A stretch of 64,000 nt of DNA from Mycolicibacterium iranicum (lineage in GTDB: Bacteria > Actinomycetota > Actinomycetes > Mycobacteriales > Mycobacteriaceae). The translations under genes and the position numbers were made by a program. Position 1 is the first letter of the stretch; each line of letters begins with the position of its first letter. Shown here one piece after another: positions 51,344-59,696 of this stretch. The notes under the pieces are model-generated. The model saw nothing but the letters and a program-made list of their open reading frames with translations, was not told where the DNA came from and searched no databases. Location: NCBI RefSeq assembly GCF_002101705.1, contig NZ_LQPC01000032.1, positions 1 to 64,000 on the forward strand, in the 5' to 3' direction.

Positions 51344-52888
51344 TTAACCGGCGGTGGAGCCGAGGAACCGCTCCAGCTCTGCGACTGCTTCGTCGATCGT
51401 GAACGACGCAGGTTCCTGCCGCGGGGGAAATTCCTTGAAGGTGTCCAGGAATCTCTTCACCAGCGCGGTGGCATAGAACATCAGGAAGATCCGGTCGATC
51501 ATCCAGTCCCAGTAGGTGTTCGACGTGATGTCGGCGCGTTCGAAGGGATCGGTCCGCAGGTTGAACAGCTTCGGCGCGCGCAGCCGGGTGAACGGTTCGA
51601 ACCAAACCTGCAGGGTGCCCGGGCACCGCTGCTCCATGAACACGACCTTCCAGTTGTCGAACCGGATGCCGAGCACGTCGCCGTCGTCGGAGAAATAAAT
51701 CAGGCCCTGCCGCGGGCTCTTGTCCACCTCGCCGGTCAGGTAGGGCAGCAGGTTGTACCCGTCTATGTGGACCTTGTAGGTCATGTCGCCGATCGTGTGC
51801 CCGGCTTTGAGCTTGTCCACGACGTCGGGATCGCCGGCGGCGGCCAAGAACGTCGGCAACCAGTCATGATGCTGCACAATCTCATTCGAGACCACGCCGG
51901 GTTTGATCTTGCCGGGCCAGCGAACCATCTCGGGAATCCGGAAGGCTCCCTCCCAGTTGGTGGCCTTCTCGCTGCGGAACGGTGTGGTGGCACCGTCCGG
52001 CCAGCTGTTGGCGTGGGGTCCGTTGTCGGTGGAGTAGACGACGAGGGTGTCCTCGGCGATCCCCAACTCGTCGAGGAGATCGAGCAGCCTGCCCACGTGA
52101 CCGTCGTGATCGACCATCGTGTCGTGGTAGGCAGACTGCCAGCGGCCTGCCTGCCCCCGGCTCTCCGGTTTGGTGTGAGTCCGAAAATGCATGTGTGTGG
52201 TGTTCATCCACACGAAAAACGGTGTATCCGCATCATGTTGGCGCTTGATGAAATCGACGCAGGCCGAGGTGGTCTCATCGTCGATGGTTTCCATCCGTTT
52301 CTTGGTCAGCGGACCGGTGTCCTCGATGCGCTGTCTGCCAACCGGACCGTATCTGGGGTCGACGTCGGTGGATTCCTCCTCGGTGGCCCACGAGTGGATC
52401 ACGCCGCGCGGCAGCAGCGCGTTGTAGAGCGCCGGCGCCTCTTCGGCGGTGGGGTAGTCCTCGTGCTCGGGTTCCTCCTCGGCGTTGAGGTGGTAGAGGT
52501 TGCCGAAGAACTCGTCGAAGCCGTGGGCGGTCGGGAGATGTTTGTTCAAGTCGCCGAGGTGGTTCTTGCCGAATTGTCCGGTGGCGTAGCCCAGTGGCTT
52601 GAGCAGCTCGGCGATCGTCGGGTCTTCTTTTTGCAGGCCGACGTCGAAGCCCGGCATGCCGACCTTGCTCAGCCCGGTGCGATAGACGCTCTGGCCGGTG
52701 ATGAACGATGACCGGCCCGCGGTGCAGCTCTGCTCGCCCTAGCTGTCGGTGAACAGCATTCCCTCGTTGGCGATCCTGTCGATGTTGGGGGTGGCGTACC
52801 CCATCATTCCTCGGCTGTAGCAACTCAGATTCCAGATGCCGATGTCGTCGCCCCAGATGACCAGAATGTTCGGTTTTCCGTTCGGCAT
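51344..52888 (-). pseudogene. Arylsulfatase interrupted by an in-frame TAG
   Basis: The reading frame from ATG 52888 (GAAGGAG upstream) reads MPNGKPNILVIWGDDIG, a classic sulfatase start, and continues to TAA 51344 (514 codons). Codon 50 is TAG (52741-52739), where homologues have Tyr; five codons later comes the formylglycine motif, Cys55 in SCTAGR. Downstream everything looks intact: GQFGKNHLGD, DTPFFVWMNTTHMHF, VVYSTDNGPHANSW. Without readthrough the enzyme cannot be made; re-initiation at the ATG in GMPGFDV would lack the catalytic Cys. The damage appears recent, or is a sequencing error. Confidence 0.85.
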
Positions 52889-53331
52889 GGCGGCTCCTTC
52901 ACCATCGATGTGGACCACCCTAGAACCGTTCAGGTGCGCAGGGGCTCAAACTGCCGAGGAATCATCAATCGCGTTGTTTCCGTGGAGAACTCGTCGATCC
53001 ATGGTTGGCATCGTCGAGGTGCGTGGCAAATCTTCGAACCGCTCGACTGGGTCCGCGCGTTCTACTCCCCGTCGATGACCGGCGGTGCTGAGTGCTCCGG
53101 CGAGCAACGTTGGGGTGGTGCCCGTAAACACGCCGAATGCGCTACTCGCGTTCTCGGAACTCGCCATACTGCTGGTGGAAGGTTCGGTGAGGCACTCCTC
53201 AGGAAACTCGCGACGACAGATGGGGCGACGTAGAGGTCCCGCGAAGTGTGTAATCCCACCTCGGCAATGCCGTATGGTGAGCAAACCCGTGACGTTCGTT
53301 CGAGTGCGCGGTGACAGTGCATGGGGGCTTC
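52889..53331. other. 443-bp divergent intergenic region
   Basis: No convincing gene. Frames at 52910-53233 and 53085-53588 have neither ribosome-binding sites nor family features. The right end holds a possible -10 (TATGGT near 53274) for paralogue 2 of the GGDEF-EAL pair; the left end holds the sulfatase ribosome-binding site. Confidence 0.5.
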
Positions 53332-55680
53332 GTGAGTATCGGCCGGTTGCGGCCTCTGGCGAGGCGCACGATCTGGATACCGATCGGACTCGCCGTCGGG
53401 CTGGCAGTCCTGCTTGCCGCCGACGACGAGGGCGGATTGTTGGTGCGCACCCTCGCCAACATCATCACGCTGATCCTGTCCGGCTATGCGACGGTCAGTG
53501 CGGCGCTGGCAGCCCGGCACTCCACTGGCGGTCCGCGACGGTCGTGGACCCTGATGGCCTGCGCGATGGCGGCCTACAGCGCCGGTGACCTGGTATGCCT
53601 GGTGCGCGAAGGCGCTGTCGACCCTCGCCCGTTTCCGTCGCTGGCCGATGCCTTCTACCTCACCTTCACGGCGCTGGCGGTGCTCTCGATGCTGACCATG
53701 GCCCGATACGGGATGGGCTCGACGAGGCATTCGAAGCTGCGGGTCGCGCTCGACGGCGTCACCGTGGCTCTGTCGGCGTTCCTGTTGGCGTGGATCATCG
53801 CGCTCCAGAACGTCTATGCCGACCATCAGGGTGATCGGGTCACGCTCGTGATCGCAATGCTCTACGCGACCCTCGACATCGTGGCCCTCGGGGTTGCGGT
53901 GTCGGTTCTTGTCCGTTCCGATGCCCGCTACCGGACCGTGCTGATCCTCGTCGTGGCCGCCTTCGCGCTGACGACGATCGCCGATATCGGGTTCGCGCAC
54001 GCCGTGGTCAACGGCACGTATGTCACCGGCAGCGTCCTGGACATCGGCTGGGCTGCCGGCCTCGTCTTCCTCGCAGCAGCGGCACAGCAGGCTCGTTCCA
54101 CCGAGGTGCCCCGTCGACGATCTCTCTCGGTACCCCCCAGCGTGTCTGTGTGGCTGCCGTACGCGCCGTTCATGCTCGCCGGCACGGTCGGACCGCTGCT
54201 CGTCATGTCCGGCGTCGAACGTTTCATCGTGCCCTTCCTCACCGTGGCGGTATGTCTGCGGCAGGCGGTGGCCGCATGGGAGAACCGCCACCTGCTGTCG
54301 CTCGCCGCGGACCGGGCATTGCGCGATCCGCTGACCGGATTGGCGAACCGGACGGTCTTTGACGAACGGCTGTCACAGGCGCTGACATTGCAGGCGCGTG
54401 ACCATCGCTGGCTCGCTGTGGTCTCGTTGGATCTCGACGATTTCAAGCTGGTGAACGACAGCTTGGGGCATCCGGTGGCCGACAGCCTCCTCGTCGGCGC
54501 CGGCCGGCGCATCGTCGACTGCGTGCGGGAGGGCGACATCGTCGCCCGAGTCGGTGGCGACGAGTTCGCGCTCCTTCTCCAAGGAGACTCGGATGCCTCG
54601 GATCTGATCGCGCAGCGAGTGGCCGAAGCGTTCGCCCATCCGTTCATGGTGGACGGGCACGAGATTTTGATGCATGCGAGCATCGGCGTGGCTGTGGCCT
54701 CGCCCGAGGAGCCGGCAGTCGAGGCGCAGACCCTGATCAAACGGGCCGATCTGGCGATGTACACCGCGAAGAAGTCGCGCTCGTCGCGTGTGCACACCTT
54801 CGAGGCGGACATGACGCAGCCCGTTCCCGATGCGGACTTGGTTGCCGACAAACCCGATCGGGCGCCCGGTGCAGGCGCTGCCAAGGTGCAGTTGCTCGGC
54901 GAGCTGCGCCAAGCCATCGACGCGGGAGAGCTGGAGATGGTGTACCAGCCGAAGGTTGCCCTGCGAACTGGCGCCATGATCGGTGTCGAGGCCCTGCTGC
55001 GATGGCCGCATCCACGGCTCGGGCTGCAGAATCCGGGTGCGTTCATGTCTCTGGTTCGTCAGCACGGGCTGATGCGGCCGGTGTCGGATCTGGTGATCGA
55101 CAAAGTGCTCGACGCCACGGCGAGCTGGATGGCTCAAGGTGTGCGAATACCCGTGGCGGTCAACCTGTTTGCGCCGACGCTGCGCGATGCGCAGCTGCCG
55201 CGGCGACTGCTCGCCGCGCTCGGGCAGCGCGGACTGTCGACCGACATGTTGACGGTCGAGATCACCGAGGATCTTGTTGTCGACGATCTCGGGACGGTGA
55301 CTGACGTGCTGCATCAGTTGCGCGGATGCGGAATCCGGGTCGCTGTCGACGATTTCGGTAGTGGCTATTCGGCGCTGTCCTATCTGCGCGACCTGCCGAT
55401 CGACGAGGTCAAGCTGGACCGGTTCTTCGTGGCGACGGTGGCCGGAGATCCGCGCGCTGCCGCCGTGGTCTCGGCAATCATCGACCTGGCGCACGACCTG
55501 GACATCACCGTGGTCGCCGAAGGAGTCGAAGAGGCTGCGACTGCATACTGGTTGCGCGACAAGCGGTGTGACGTCGCACAGGGGTATTACTTCGGCAGGC
55601 CGGTGGCCGGTGATGCGGTGCCTGCCGTGATCGCTTCTTTCCGTAATGCCTCACACCGAGTCGACGTGCTCGCGGACTAA
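53332..55680 (+). CDS. Membrane GGDEF-EAL c-di-GMP enzyme, paralogue 2
   Basis: A 782-residue paralogue of the protein at 47218-49560, similar along the whole length including the membrane domain (SGYATVSAALAARHSTGG; ALDGVTVALSAFLLAWIIALQNVYA). GGDEF at 408-412 (RVGGDEFALLL) and EAL at 553 (GVEALLRW) are both intact. GTG 53332 is preceded by GCATGGGGGC, nearly the same as paralogue 1. It ends 30 bp inside the convergent alpha/beta hydrolase. A duplicated pair of identical architecture either side of a sulfatase cassette suggests tandem duplication followed by insertion. Confidence 0.93.
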   Translation: MSIGRLRPLARRTIWIPIGLAVGLAVLLAADDEGGLLVRTLANIITLILSGYATVSAALAARHSTGGPRRSWTLMACAMAAYSAGDLVCLVREGAVDPRPFPSLADAFYLTFTALAVLSMLTMARYGMGSTRHSKLRVALDGVTVALSAFLLAWIIALQNVYADHQGDRVTLVIAMLYATLDIVALGVAVSVLVRSDARYRTVLILVVAAFALTTIADIGFAHAVVNGTYVTGSVLDIGWAAGLVFLAAAAQQARSTEVPRRRSLSVPPSVSVWLPYAPFMLAGTVGPLLVMSGVERFIVPFLTVAVCLRQAVAAWENRHLLSLAADRALRDPLTGLANRTVFDERLSQALTLQARDHRWLAVVSLDLDDFKLVNDSLGHPVADSLLVGAGRRIVDCVREGDIVARVGGDEFALLLQGDSDASDLIAQRVAEAFAHPFMVDGHEILMHASIGVAVASPEEPAVEAQTLIKRADLAMYTAKKSRSSRVHTFEADMTQPVPDADLVADKPDRAPGAGAAKVQLLGELRQAIDAGELEMVYQPKVALRTGAMIGVEALLRWPHPRLGLQNPGAFMSLVRQHGLMRPVSDLVIDKVLDATASWMAQGVRIPVAVNLFAPTLRDAQLPRRLLAALGQRGLSTDMLTVEITEDLVVDDLGTVTDVLHQLRGCGIRVAVDDFGSGYSALSYLRDLPIDEVKLDRFFVATVAGDPRAAAVVSAIIDLAHDLDITVVAEGVEEAATAYWLRDKRCDVAQGYYFGRPVAGDAVPAVIASFRNASHRVDVLAD

Positions 55681-56361
55681 GAGCGGATAGCGGCCGCGAT
55701 CGGGGCGGAATATGTCGTGCGGGGAGTCCGCGAATTCGTGCATGCGGGCCGTCGGGAACAGTGACCGGTAGCGTTCCCACGCCACGTCGTCGACCACCGG
55801 GGTGCTCGGGCTGCGCACTACCAGCAGTGGCGGTTGCCACCGCGCCAAAGGCTCCCACAGCAACTGCGCGCGCGCCGAACGCAGCGTCGCGATCCCGGCC
55901 TGGCGGTCGACCCGCTCACTGACGGGTGTCCCTCGCCACCGCCCGTCGAGCAGGCCGATGATCACGTCGTCGGGCAGTTCGATCTCTTCGGGCACGTAGT
56001 CGCCGATCGATACCGAAAGAACCCGGTCTCGATGAGCGAGCGCCCATAGCAGCGCATACGGGGTGCCGCGCGAGAATGTCATGAGATGCACTGGACCGTC
56101 GGCCGCCGCGTCGATGGCCGCACCGACGTCGCGAGCCAACGTATTGGAATCGTAATCTCCTGAGCGACTTAGGCTTTGGCCGTGCCCGCGGAGCTCCACG
56201 ATGATCGTGCGTCGCCCGAGGAACGGCAGTATCTCAAGGTAGTCGTCGGCGACGCAGGTGAACCCCGGCACGAAAACGATGGGTGCGCCGCGGTCGTCAC
56301 CGCCTGAGTCGAGGTAGCGGATCTGCGCGTCACCGCTGTCGGCGACGTAAAACTGCGGCAT
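55651..56361 (-). CDS. Alpha/beta hydrolase fold protein
   Basis: A 236-residue protein with the fold's opening IVFVPGFTCVADDY, ELRGHGQS, a nucleophile elbow MTFSRGTPYAL, and a C-terminal SPHDIF that supplies the His. The elbow reads T-F-S-R-G, so the first glycine of GxSxG is replaced by Thr. No signal peptide. Substrate unknown. It overlaps paralogue 2 of the GGDEF-EAL pair tail to tail and stands 45 bp downstream of the 3beta-HSD stop. Confidence 0.85.
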   Translation of the reverse strand: MPQFYVADSGDAQIRYLDSGGDDRGAPIVFVPGFTCVADDYLEILPFLGRRTIIVELRGHGQSLSRSGDYDSNTLARDVGAAIDAAADGPVHLMTFSRGTPYALLWALAHRDRVLSVSIGDYVPEEIELPDDVIIGLLDGRWRGTPVSERVDRQAGIATLRSARAQLLWEPLARWQPPLLVVRSPSTPVVDDVAWERYRSLFPTARMHEFADSPHDIFRPDRGRYPLLVREHVDSV

Positions 56362-56406
56362 GCGCCTCCCTAGGTCGTCAACCGCTAATGATGACGACCC
56401 GGCGGC

Positions 56407-57519
56407 TCAGCCTTTCGGCGGGGCCGGTGCGGCGGCGTGGACGACGGCTTGTCCGGTCTCGGACCTCATCCGGTGGAACAGTTCGACGTAGTAGGGCGTG
56501 CACTGTTCGAGCGCCTGCTCGGTGGTGAACAGGGGCTGGTAGCCGAGGTCACGCTGCGCCTTGGCGATGGAGAAGTAGTTGTCCAGGTAAAGCCGTTCCA
56601 CCGCAAGCGGTTCCAGGAGTGGCTTGGGCAGTCCGAACTTGAAGTGGAAGAACTGCCAGATCGTCATGATGAACCACACCAGCCGGCCGGGCACCCGGAA
56701 CGTCGGCCACGGCTCGCCGCAGGCTTCGACCACCGGCCGGGAGAACTCGAACATGTTGATCGGTTCGCCGTCGTTGACGAAGTACGCCTGGCCCGGAGCC
56801 GTCCCGCCCTCGACGAGGTGCTCGGCGGCCAGGATGAAACCGTGCACAAGGTTGTGCACGTACGAGTTGTCGAGCTTGACGTCCTTGCTGCCGACCAGCA
56901 CCTTGACGTGCCCGGCAAGCACACTCTCGAACACTTTGCGGAACATCGTCTGATCGCCGCGGCCCCAGATGCCGCTGGGACGGATGGAGCAGGTCAGCAT
57001 TCCCGCGACGCCGTTCTGGCCGAGCACGAACTTCTCTGCGACGACTTTGGTTTCGGTGTAGAGGTCGTTGAAACGTTGAGTGTAGGGCAGGGTTTCGTCA
57101 CCACCGGCGATGCGCTGCCCACCCATCACGACACTGTTGGAGGCGGTGTAGACGAACCGCTTGGTGCCGGCTTTCTGGGCGGCGTGAACGAGGTTCTCGG
57201 TGCCGGTGACGTTCACGGCGAAGCTGCGCTTGCGGTATTCCTCGGTGACCGATGCGCCGCCCATCAGGTCGATGATGGCCGCGGTGTGGAAGACGGTGTC
57301 GATGCCGTCGACTGCCGCCGCGACGTCGTCGACGCTGGTGATGTCGCCTTGAAACTCCTCGAGGCGCGGGTGCGCCGGCAGCGGCGACGGCACCCTGTCG
57401 AAGGTGCGCACCTCCAGACCGCGGTCGAGCAGCTCGGTGACGAGGTTCGCGCCGACGAAGCCTGAACCCCCGGTAACCAGAACCCGACCCAGGTCTGTCT
57501 TCAGCGTTGCATCACCCAT
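56407..57519 (-). CDS. 3-beta-hydroxysteroid dehydrogenase (Rv1106c-like)
   Basis: A 370-residue extended SDR. The cofactor loop VTGGSGFVGANL, DGIDTVFHTAAI, SSNSVVMGG region, and YTETKVVAEKFV (Tyr/Lys) are present, with AVNVTGTENLVHAAQKAG. It is very close to Rv1106c, the NAD+-dependent enzyme that oxidises cholesterol to cholest-4-en-3-one. ATG 57519 is set by a TATCCT hexamer 8 nt upstream and by the operator overlapping it; the in-frame extension to 57543 would run into that operator. Confidence 0.94.
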   Translation of the reverse strand: MGDATLKTDLGRVLVTGGSGFVGANLVTELLDRGLEVRTFDRVPSPLPAHPRLEEFQGDITSVDDVAAAVDGIDTVFHTAAIIDLMGGASVTEEYRKRSFAVNVTGTENLVHAAQKAGTKRFVYTASNSVVMGGQRIAGGDETLPYTQRFNDLYTETKVVAEKFVLGQNGVAGMLTCSIRPSGIWGRGDQTMFRKVFESVLAGHVKVLVGSKDVKLDNSYVHNLVHGFILAAEHLVEGGTAPGQAYFVNDGEPINMFEFSRPVVEACGEPWPTFRVPGRLVWFIMTIWQFFHFKFGLPKPLLEPLAVERLYLDNYFSIAKAQRDLGYQPLFTTEQALEQCTPYYVELFHRMRSETGQAVVHAAAPAPPKG

Positions 57520-57527
57520 GGCGGAGA

Positions 57528-57533
57528 AGGATA
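57528..57533 (-). promoter_or_regulatory. -10 element for leaderless 3beta-HSD
   Basis: TATCCT on the minus strand, 8 nt before ATG 57519 and just inside the KstR-type operator, so repressor and polymerase would compete. Confidence 0.5.
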
Positions 57534-57535
57534 AC

Positions 57536-57549
57536 TGAAACATGTTTCA
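57536..57549. promoter_or_regulatory. KstR-type operator, site 4
   Basis: TGAAACATGTTTCA is a perfect 14-bp palindrome and fits TNNAACNNGTTNNA. It begins 2 bp upstream of the putative -10 of the 3beta-HSD gene. Confidence 0.75.
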
Positions 57550-57594
57550 ATTTCGAGGTCCTAGGCCAGGGGGTCTTTGCGGGTCAATGACTGG

Positions 57595-57807
57595 TCAATC
57601 GCCTGCGGCGTCGTCGGCGGCGAGTGCTTTCTCGACCCGCTCCCGGGCGCCAGCTAAGTGCTTCTCACAGCATTTAGCCAGTTCCTCGCCTCGCTCCCAT
57701 AGTTTCAGCGACGCATCTAGGTCGAGTCCGCCATGTTCGAGGCGCTCCACCACGTCGATGAGTTCGTCGCGGGCTTCCTCGTATCCCAGTTCACTAATGG
57801 GCTTCAT
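57595..57807 (-). CDS. xseB: Exodeoxyribonuclease VII small subunit
   Basis: A 70-residue XseB: LGYEEARDELIDVVERLEHGGLDLDASLKLWERGEELAKCCEKHL is the family's two-helix hairpin. It binds XseA to form the single-strand DNA exonuclease. The start overlaps the xseA stop by 4 bp. Confidence 0.94.
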   Translation of the reverse strand: MKPISELGYEEARDELIDVVERLEHGGLDLDASLKLWERGEELAKCCEKHLAGARERVEKALAADDAAGD

Positions 57808-59048
57808 TGTTCACCTTCGCTCGTCGCCATGACCGCGCCGTCGGCGACGCGCACGCGCAGCCGCGTCCCGGAGGGTGCATCCGCGGTGGACTGCACCACG
57901 TGTGGCTCCCCGGCGTTCGGCACGGCCTGCACCACCGCGTATCCCCTCGCCAGCGTGGCCGCGGGCCCCAGTGTCGTCAGCCGCGCCGACAGGTGGCCCA
58001 CCCGGTCGGATTCCGCGGAGATCAGACGCGTGATGTCGCGTCGGGTTGCGGTGCGCGCCCGCCGGATCTCCTCGGCGCGGGCATCGATCGCTGACAGTGG
58101 GCGCGCCAGCACGGGCCTGCTGCGCAATTGCGTGACAACATGCGCCTCCCGGTTCACCCAGTTGCGCAGCGCCCGGGCGCTGCGCCGGCGCAGGTCGGTG
58201 ACCAACGCCTGCTCGGCTGCGGTGTCGGGCACGATGCGTTTCGCGGCATCGGTCGGGGTCGCGGCACGCAGATCGGCGACCAGATCGCACAGCGGATTGT
58301 CCGGCTCGTGGCCGATCGCGCTGACCACCGGCGTCGTGCACCGGGCGATCTCCCGGCACAGCGTCTCGTCGGAGAACGGCAGCAGGTCCTCGACGCTGCC
58401 TCCGCCCCGGGCCAGCACGATGACGTCGACCTCGGGGTCGGCGTCGAGGGCTCGCAGGGCTTCCACGATCTGGGGGACTGCGTTAGGACCCTGCACCACC
58501 GTGTTGCGGACCGCGAACCGCACGGCCGGCCACCGGCTGGACGCGACGGCGGTGATGTCATGTTCGGCGGCCGAGGCCCGGCCGGTGATCAGCCCAATCG
58601 TGTCCGGCAGGAACGGAATCGGACGCTTGAGTCGGGCGTCGAACAGTCCCTCCGCGTCGAGCAGTCGGCGCAGCCGCTCGATGCGGGCCAGCAGCTCACC
58701 GATTCCGACGGCTCTGATCTCGGTGACCCGCAACGAGAAGGTGCCGCGGCCGGTGTAGAAGCTGGGTTTTCCGTAGACGATCACCTGGGTGCCGTCGGAC
58801 ATCTTGACCGGCGCGTTGACGACGAGGTCGCGCGGGCACGTCAGCGACAGCGACATGTCGGCGGCGGGGTCACGCAGCGTGATGAACGCGGTGTTGGAGT
58901 TGGGGCGCAACGTCAGCTGCGCGATCTGACCCTCGACCCACACGGCGCCCAGCTTGTCGATCCATCCCGCCACCCGGATGGCCACACCGCGGACGGGGAA
59001 CGGGTTGTCCGCCGACTGGCCCGGTGCAGCTCCCTCGGCCGGCGTCAC
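57804..59048 (-). CDS. xseA: Exodeoxyribonuclease VII large subunit
   Basis: A 414-residue XseA from GTG 59048. An N-terminal OB-fold (GWIDKLGAVWVEGQIAQLTLRPNSNTAFITLRDP) precedes the catalytic core with GLITGRASAAEHDI, RGGGSVEDLLPFSDE and SAIGHEPDNPLCDLVADLRAATPTDAA. The complex degrades single-stranded DNA to acid-insoluble oligonucleotides during repair. It overlaps the Rv1109c-like stop by 4 bp, forming a Rv1109c-xseA-xseB operon. Confidence 0.96.
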   Translation of the reverse strand: MTPAEGAAPGQSADNPFPVRGVAIRVAGWIDKLGAVWVEGQIAQLTLRPNSNTAFITLRDPAADMSLSLTCPRDLVVNAPVKMSDGTQVIVYGKPSFYTGRGTFSLRVTEIRAVGIGELLARIERLRRLLDAEGLFDARLKRPIPFLPDTIGLITGRASAAEHDITAVASSRWPAVRFAVRNTVVQGPNAVPQIVEALRALDADPEVDVIVLARGGGSVEDLLPFSDETLCREIARCTTPVVSAIGHEPDNPLCDLVADLRAATPTDAAKRIVPDTAAEQALVTDLRRRSARALRNWVNREAHVVTQLRSRPVLARPLSAIDARAEEIRRARTATRRDITRLISAESDRVGHLSARLTTLGPAATLARGYAVVQAVPNAGEPHVVQSTADAPSGTRLRVRVADGAVMATSEGEQ

Positions 59049-59644
59049 TTCGCCGATGCGCGGGTGATCCTGTTGGCCAGCAGCGTCTGATAGGGGGCAC
59101 GCGCCTTGGTGGACTCCTCGTAGGCCAGCAGCGCTTCCAGATCGGGAACCCGCAGTGACGTCAGACGTGCCCGCAGCTGCGCCAGCGTCAGCGACCCGTA
59201 CTCGATCTCGGCGACGATGTCGGGGGCATCGTGGGAAACCTCCGTCGTCGTGGCCGTCTCGGTGGCCTTCGCGGGCTCCGCGTCACCGCTGAACAGCGCG
59301 AATCGTCCTTCGGTGAGACGTTCGCCCTCGCGTACGGGCAACTCGACCACGTCGGCATCCGTACCTGAGCGGTCGGCGTCCGCACCGTCGGCGACAGTCA
59401 GATCCTCGTCGAACGTGGCCCACTCGGGCTGTTCGTCCTTGGGCGGGAAGATCGTCTCCAGCGTCTCGTCGCCCTTGATCACCAGCTCGGCCACGTCCTG
59501 CTGCATCTTCATCACCAGCTGGGCGATCTGGCTCGCGATGGTCATGGGGTACATGAGGATCGTCTGGGGGAGCTTGCGGGTCTCCTCGATGGCGGTCACC
59601 GCCGCGCCCACGAGCAGGCGGACCCCATACGGTGCAGTTGACAT
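59045..59644 (-). CDS. Lipid droplet-associated protein candidate (Rv1109c-like)
   Basis: A 199-residue protein. The N-terminal half, STAPYGVRLLVGAAVTAIEETRKLP, is followed by an amphipathic segment (MTIASQIAQLVMKMQQDVAELVIKGDETLETIFPP); the C-terminal half is Asp/Glu-rich, ending in a helical LTLAQLRARLTSLRVPDLEALLAYEESTKARAPY motif. I recall the family being named lipid droplet-associated, but cannot verify this. ATG 59644 is 6 nt after TAGGCT (leaderless); GTG 59650 is the alternative. Confidence 0.82.
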   Translation of the reverse strand: MSTAPYGVRLLVGAAVTAIEETRKLPQTILMYPMTIASQIAQLVMKMQQDVAELVIKGDETLETIFPPKDEQPEWATFDEDLTVADGADADRSGTDADVVELPVREGERLTEGRFALFSGDAEPAKATETATTTEVSHDAPDIVAEIEYGSLTLAQLRARLTSLRVPDLEALLAYEESTKARAPYQTLLANRITRASAK

Positions 59645-59650
59645 GTCCAC

Positions 59651-59656
59651 AGCCTA
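59651..59656 (-). promoter_or_regulatory. -10 element for the leaderless Rv1109c-xseA-xseB operon
   Basis: TAGGCT on the minus strand, 6 nt before ATG 59644. It is back to back with the ispH -10 28 bp away. Confidence 0.45.
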
Positions 59657-59684
59657 CGGCTGGGCGGTTCGAGGGGCAGGTAAG

Positions 59685-59690
59685 TACCCT
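59685..59690 (+). promoter_or_regulatory. -10 element for leaderless ispH
   Basis: TACCCT, 6 nt before ATG 59697. The GGAG between them is too close to the ATG to be a good Shine-Dalgarno. Confidence 0.45.
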
Positions 59691-59696
59691 GGAGTC

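Noticed and set aside
51263..51626. Long N-terminal extension of the HAD protein
   Set aside because: It overlaps the sulfatase frame by 280 bp and translates as Arg/His-rich noise before the sulfatase stop.
52739..52741. Pyrrolysine or selenocysteine insertion at the sulfatase TAG
   Set aside because: TAG is not the Sec codon, no pyl genes are seen, homologues have Tyr there, and a point mutation is simpler.
52910..53588. Small ORFs in the gap before GGDEF-EAL paralogue 2
   Set aside because: No ribosome-binding site, no leaderless -10 and no recognisable sequence; one overlaps the true gene in another frame.
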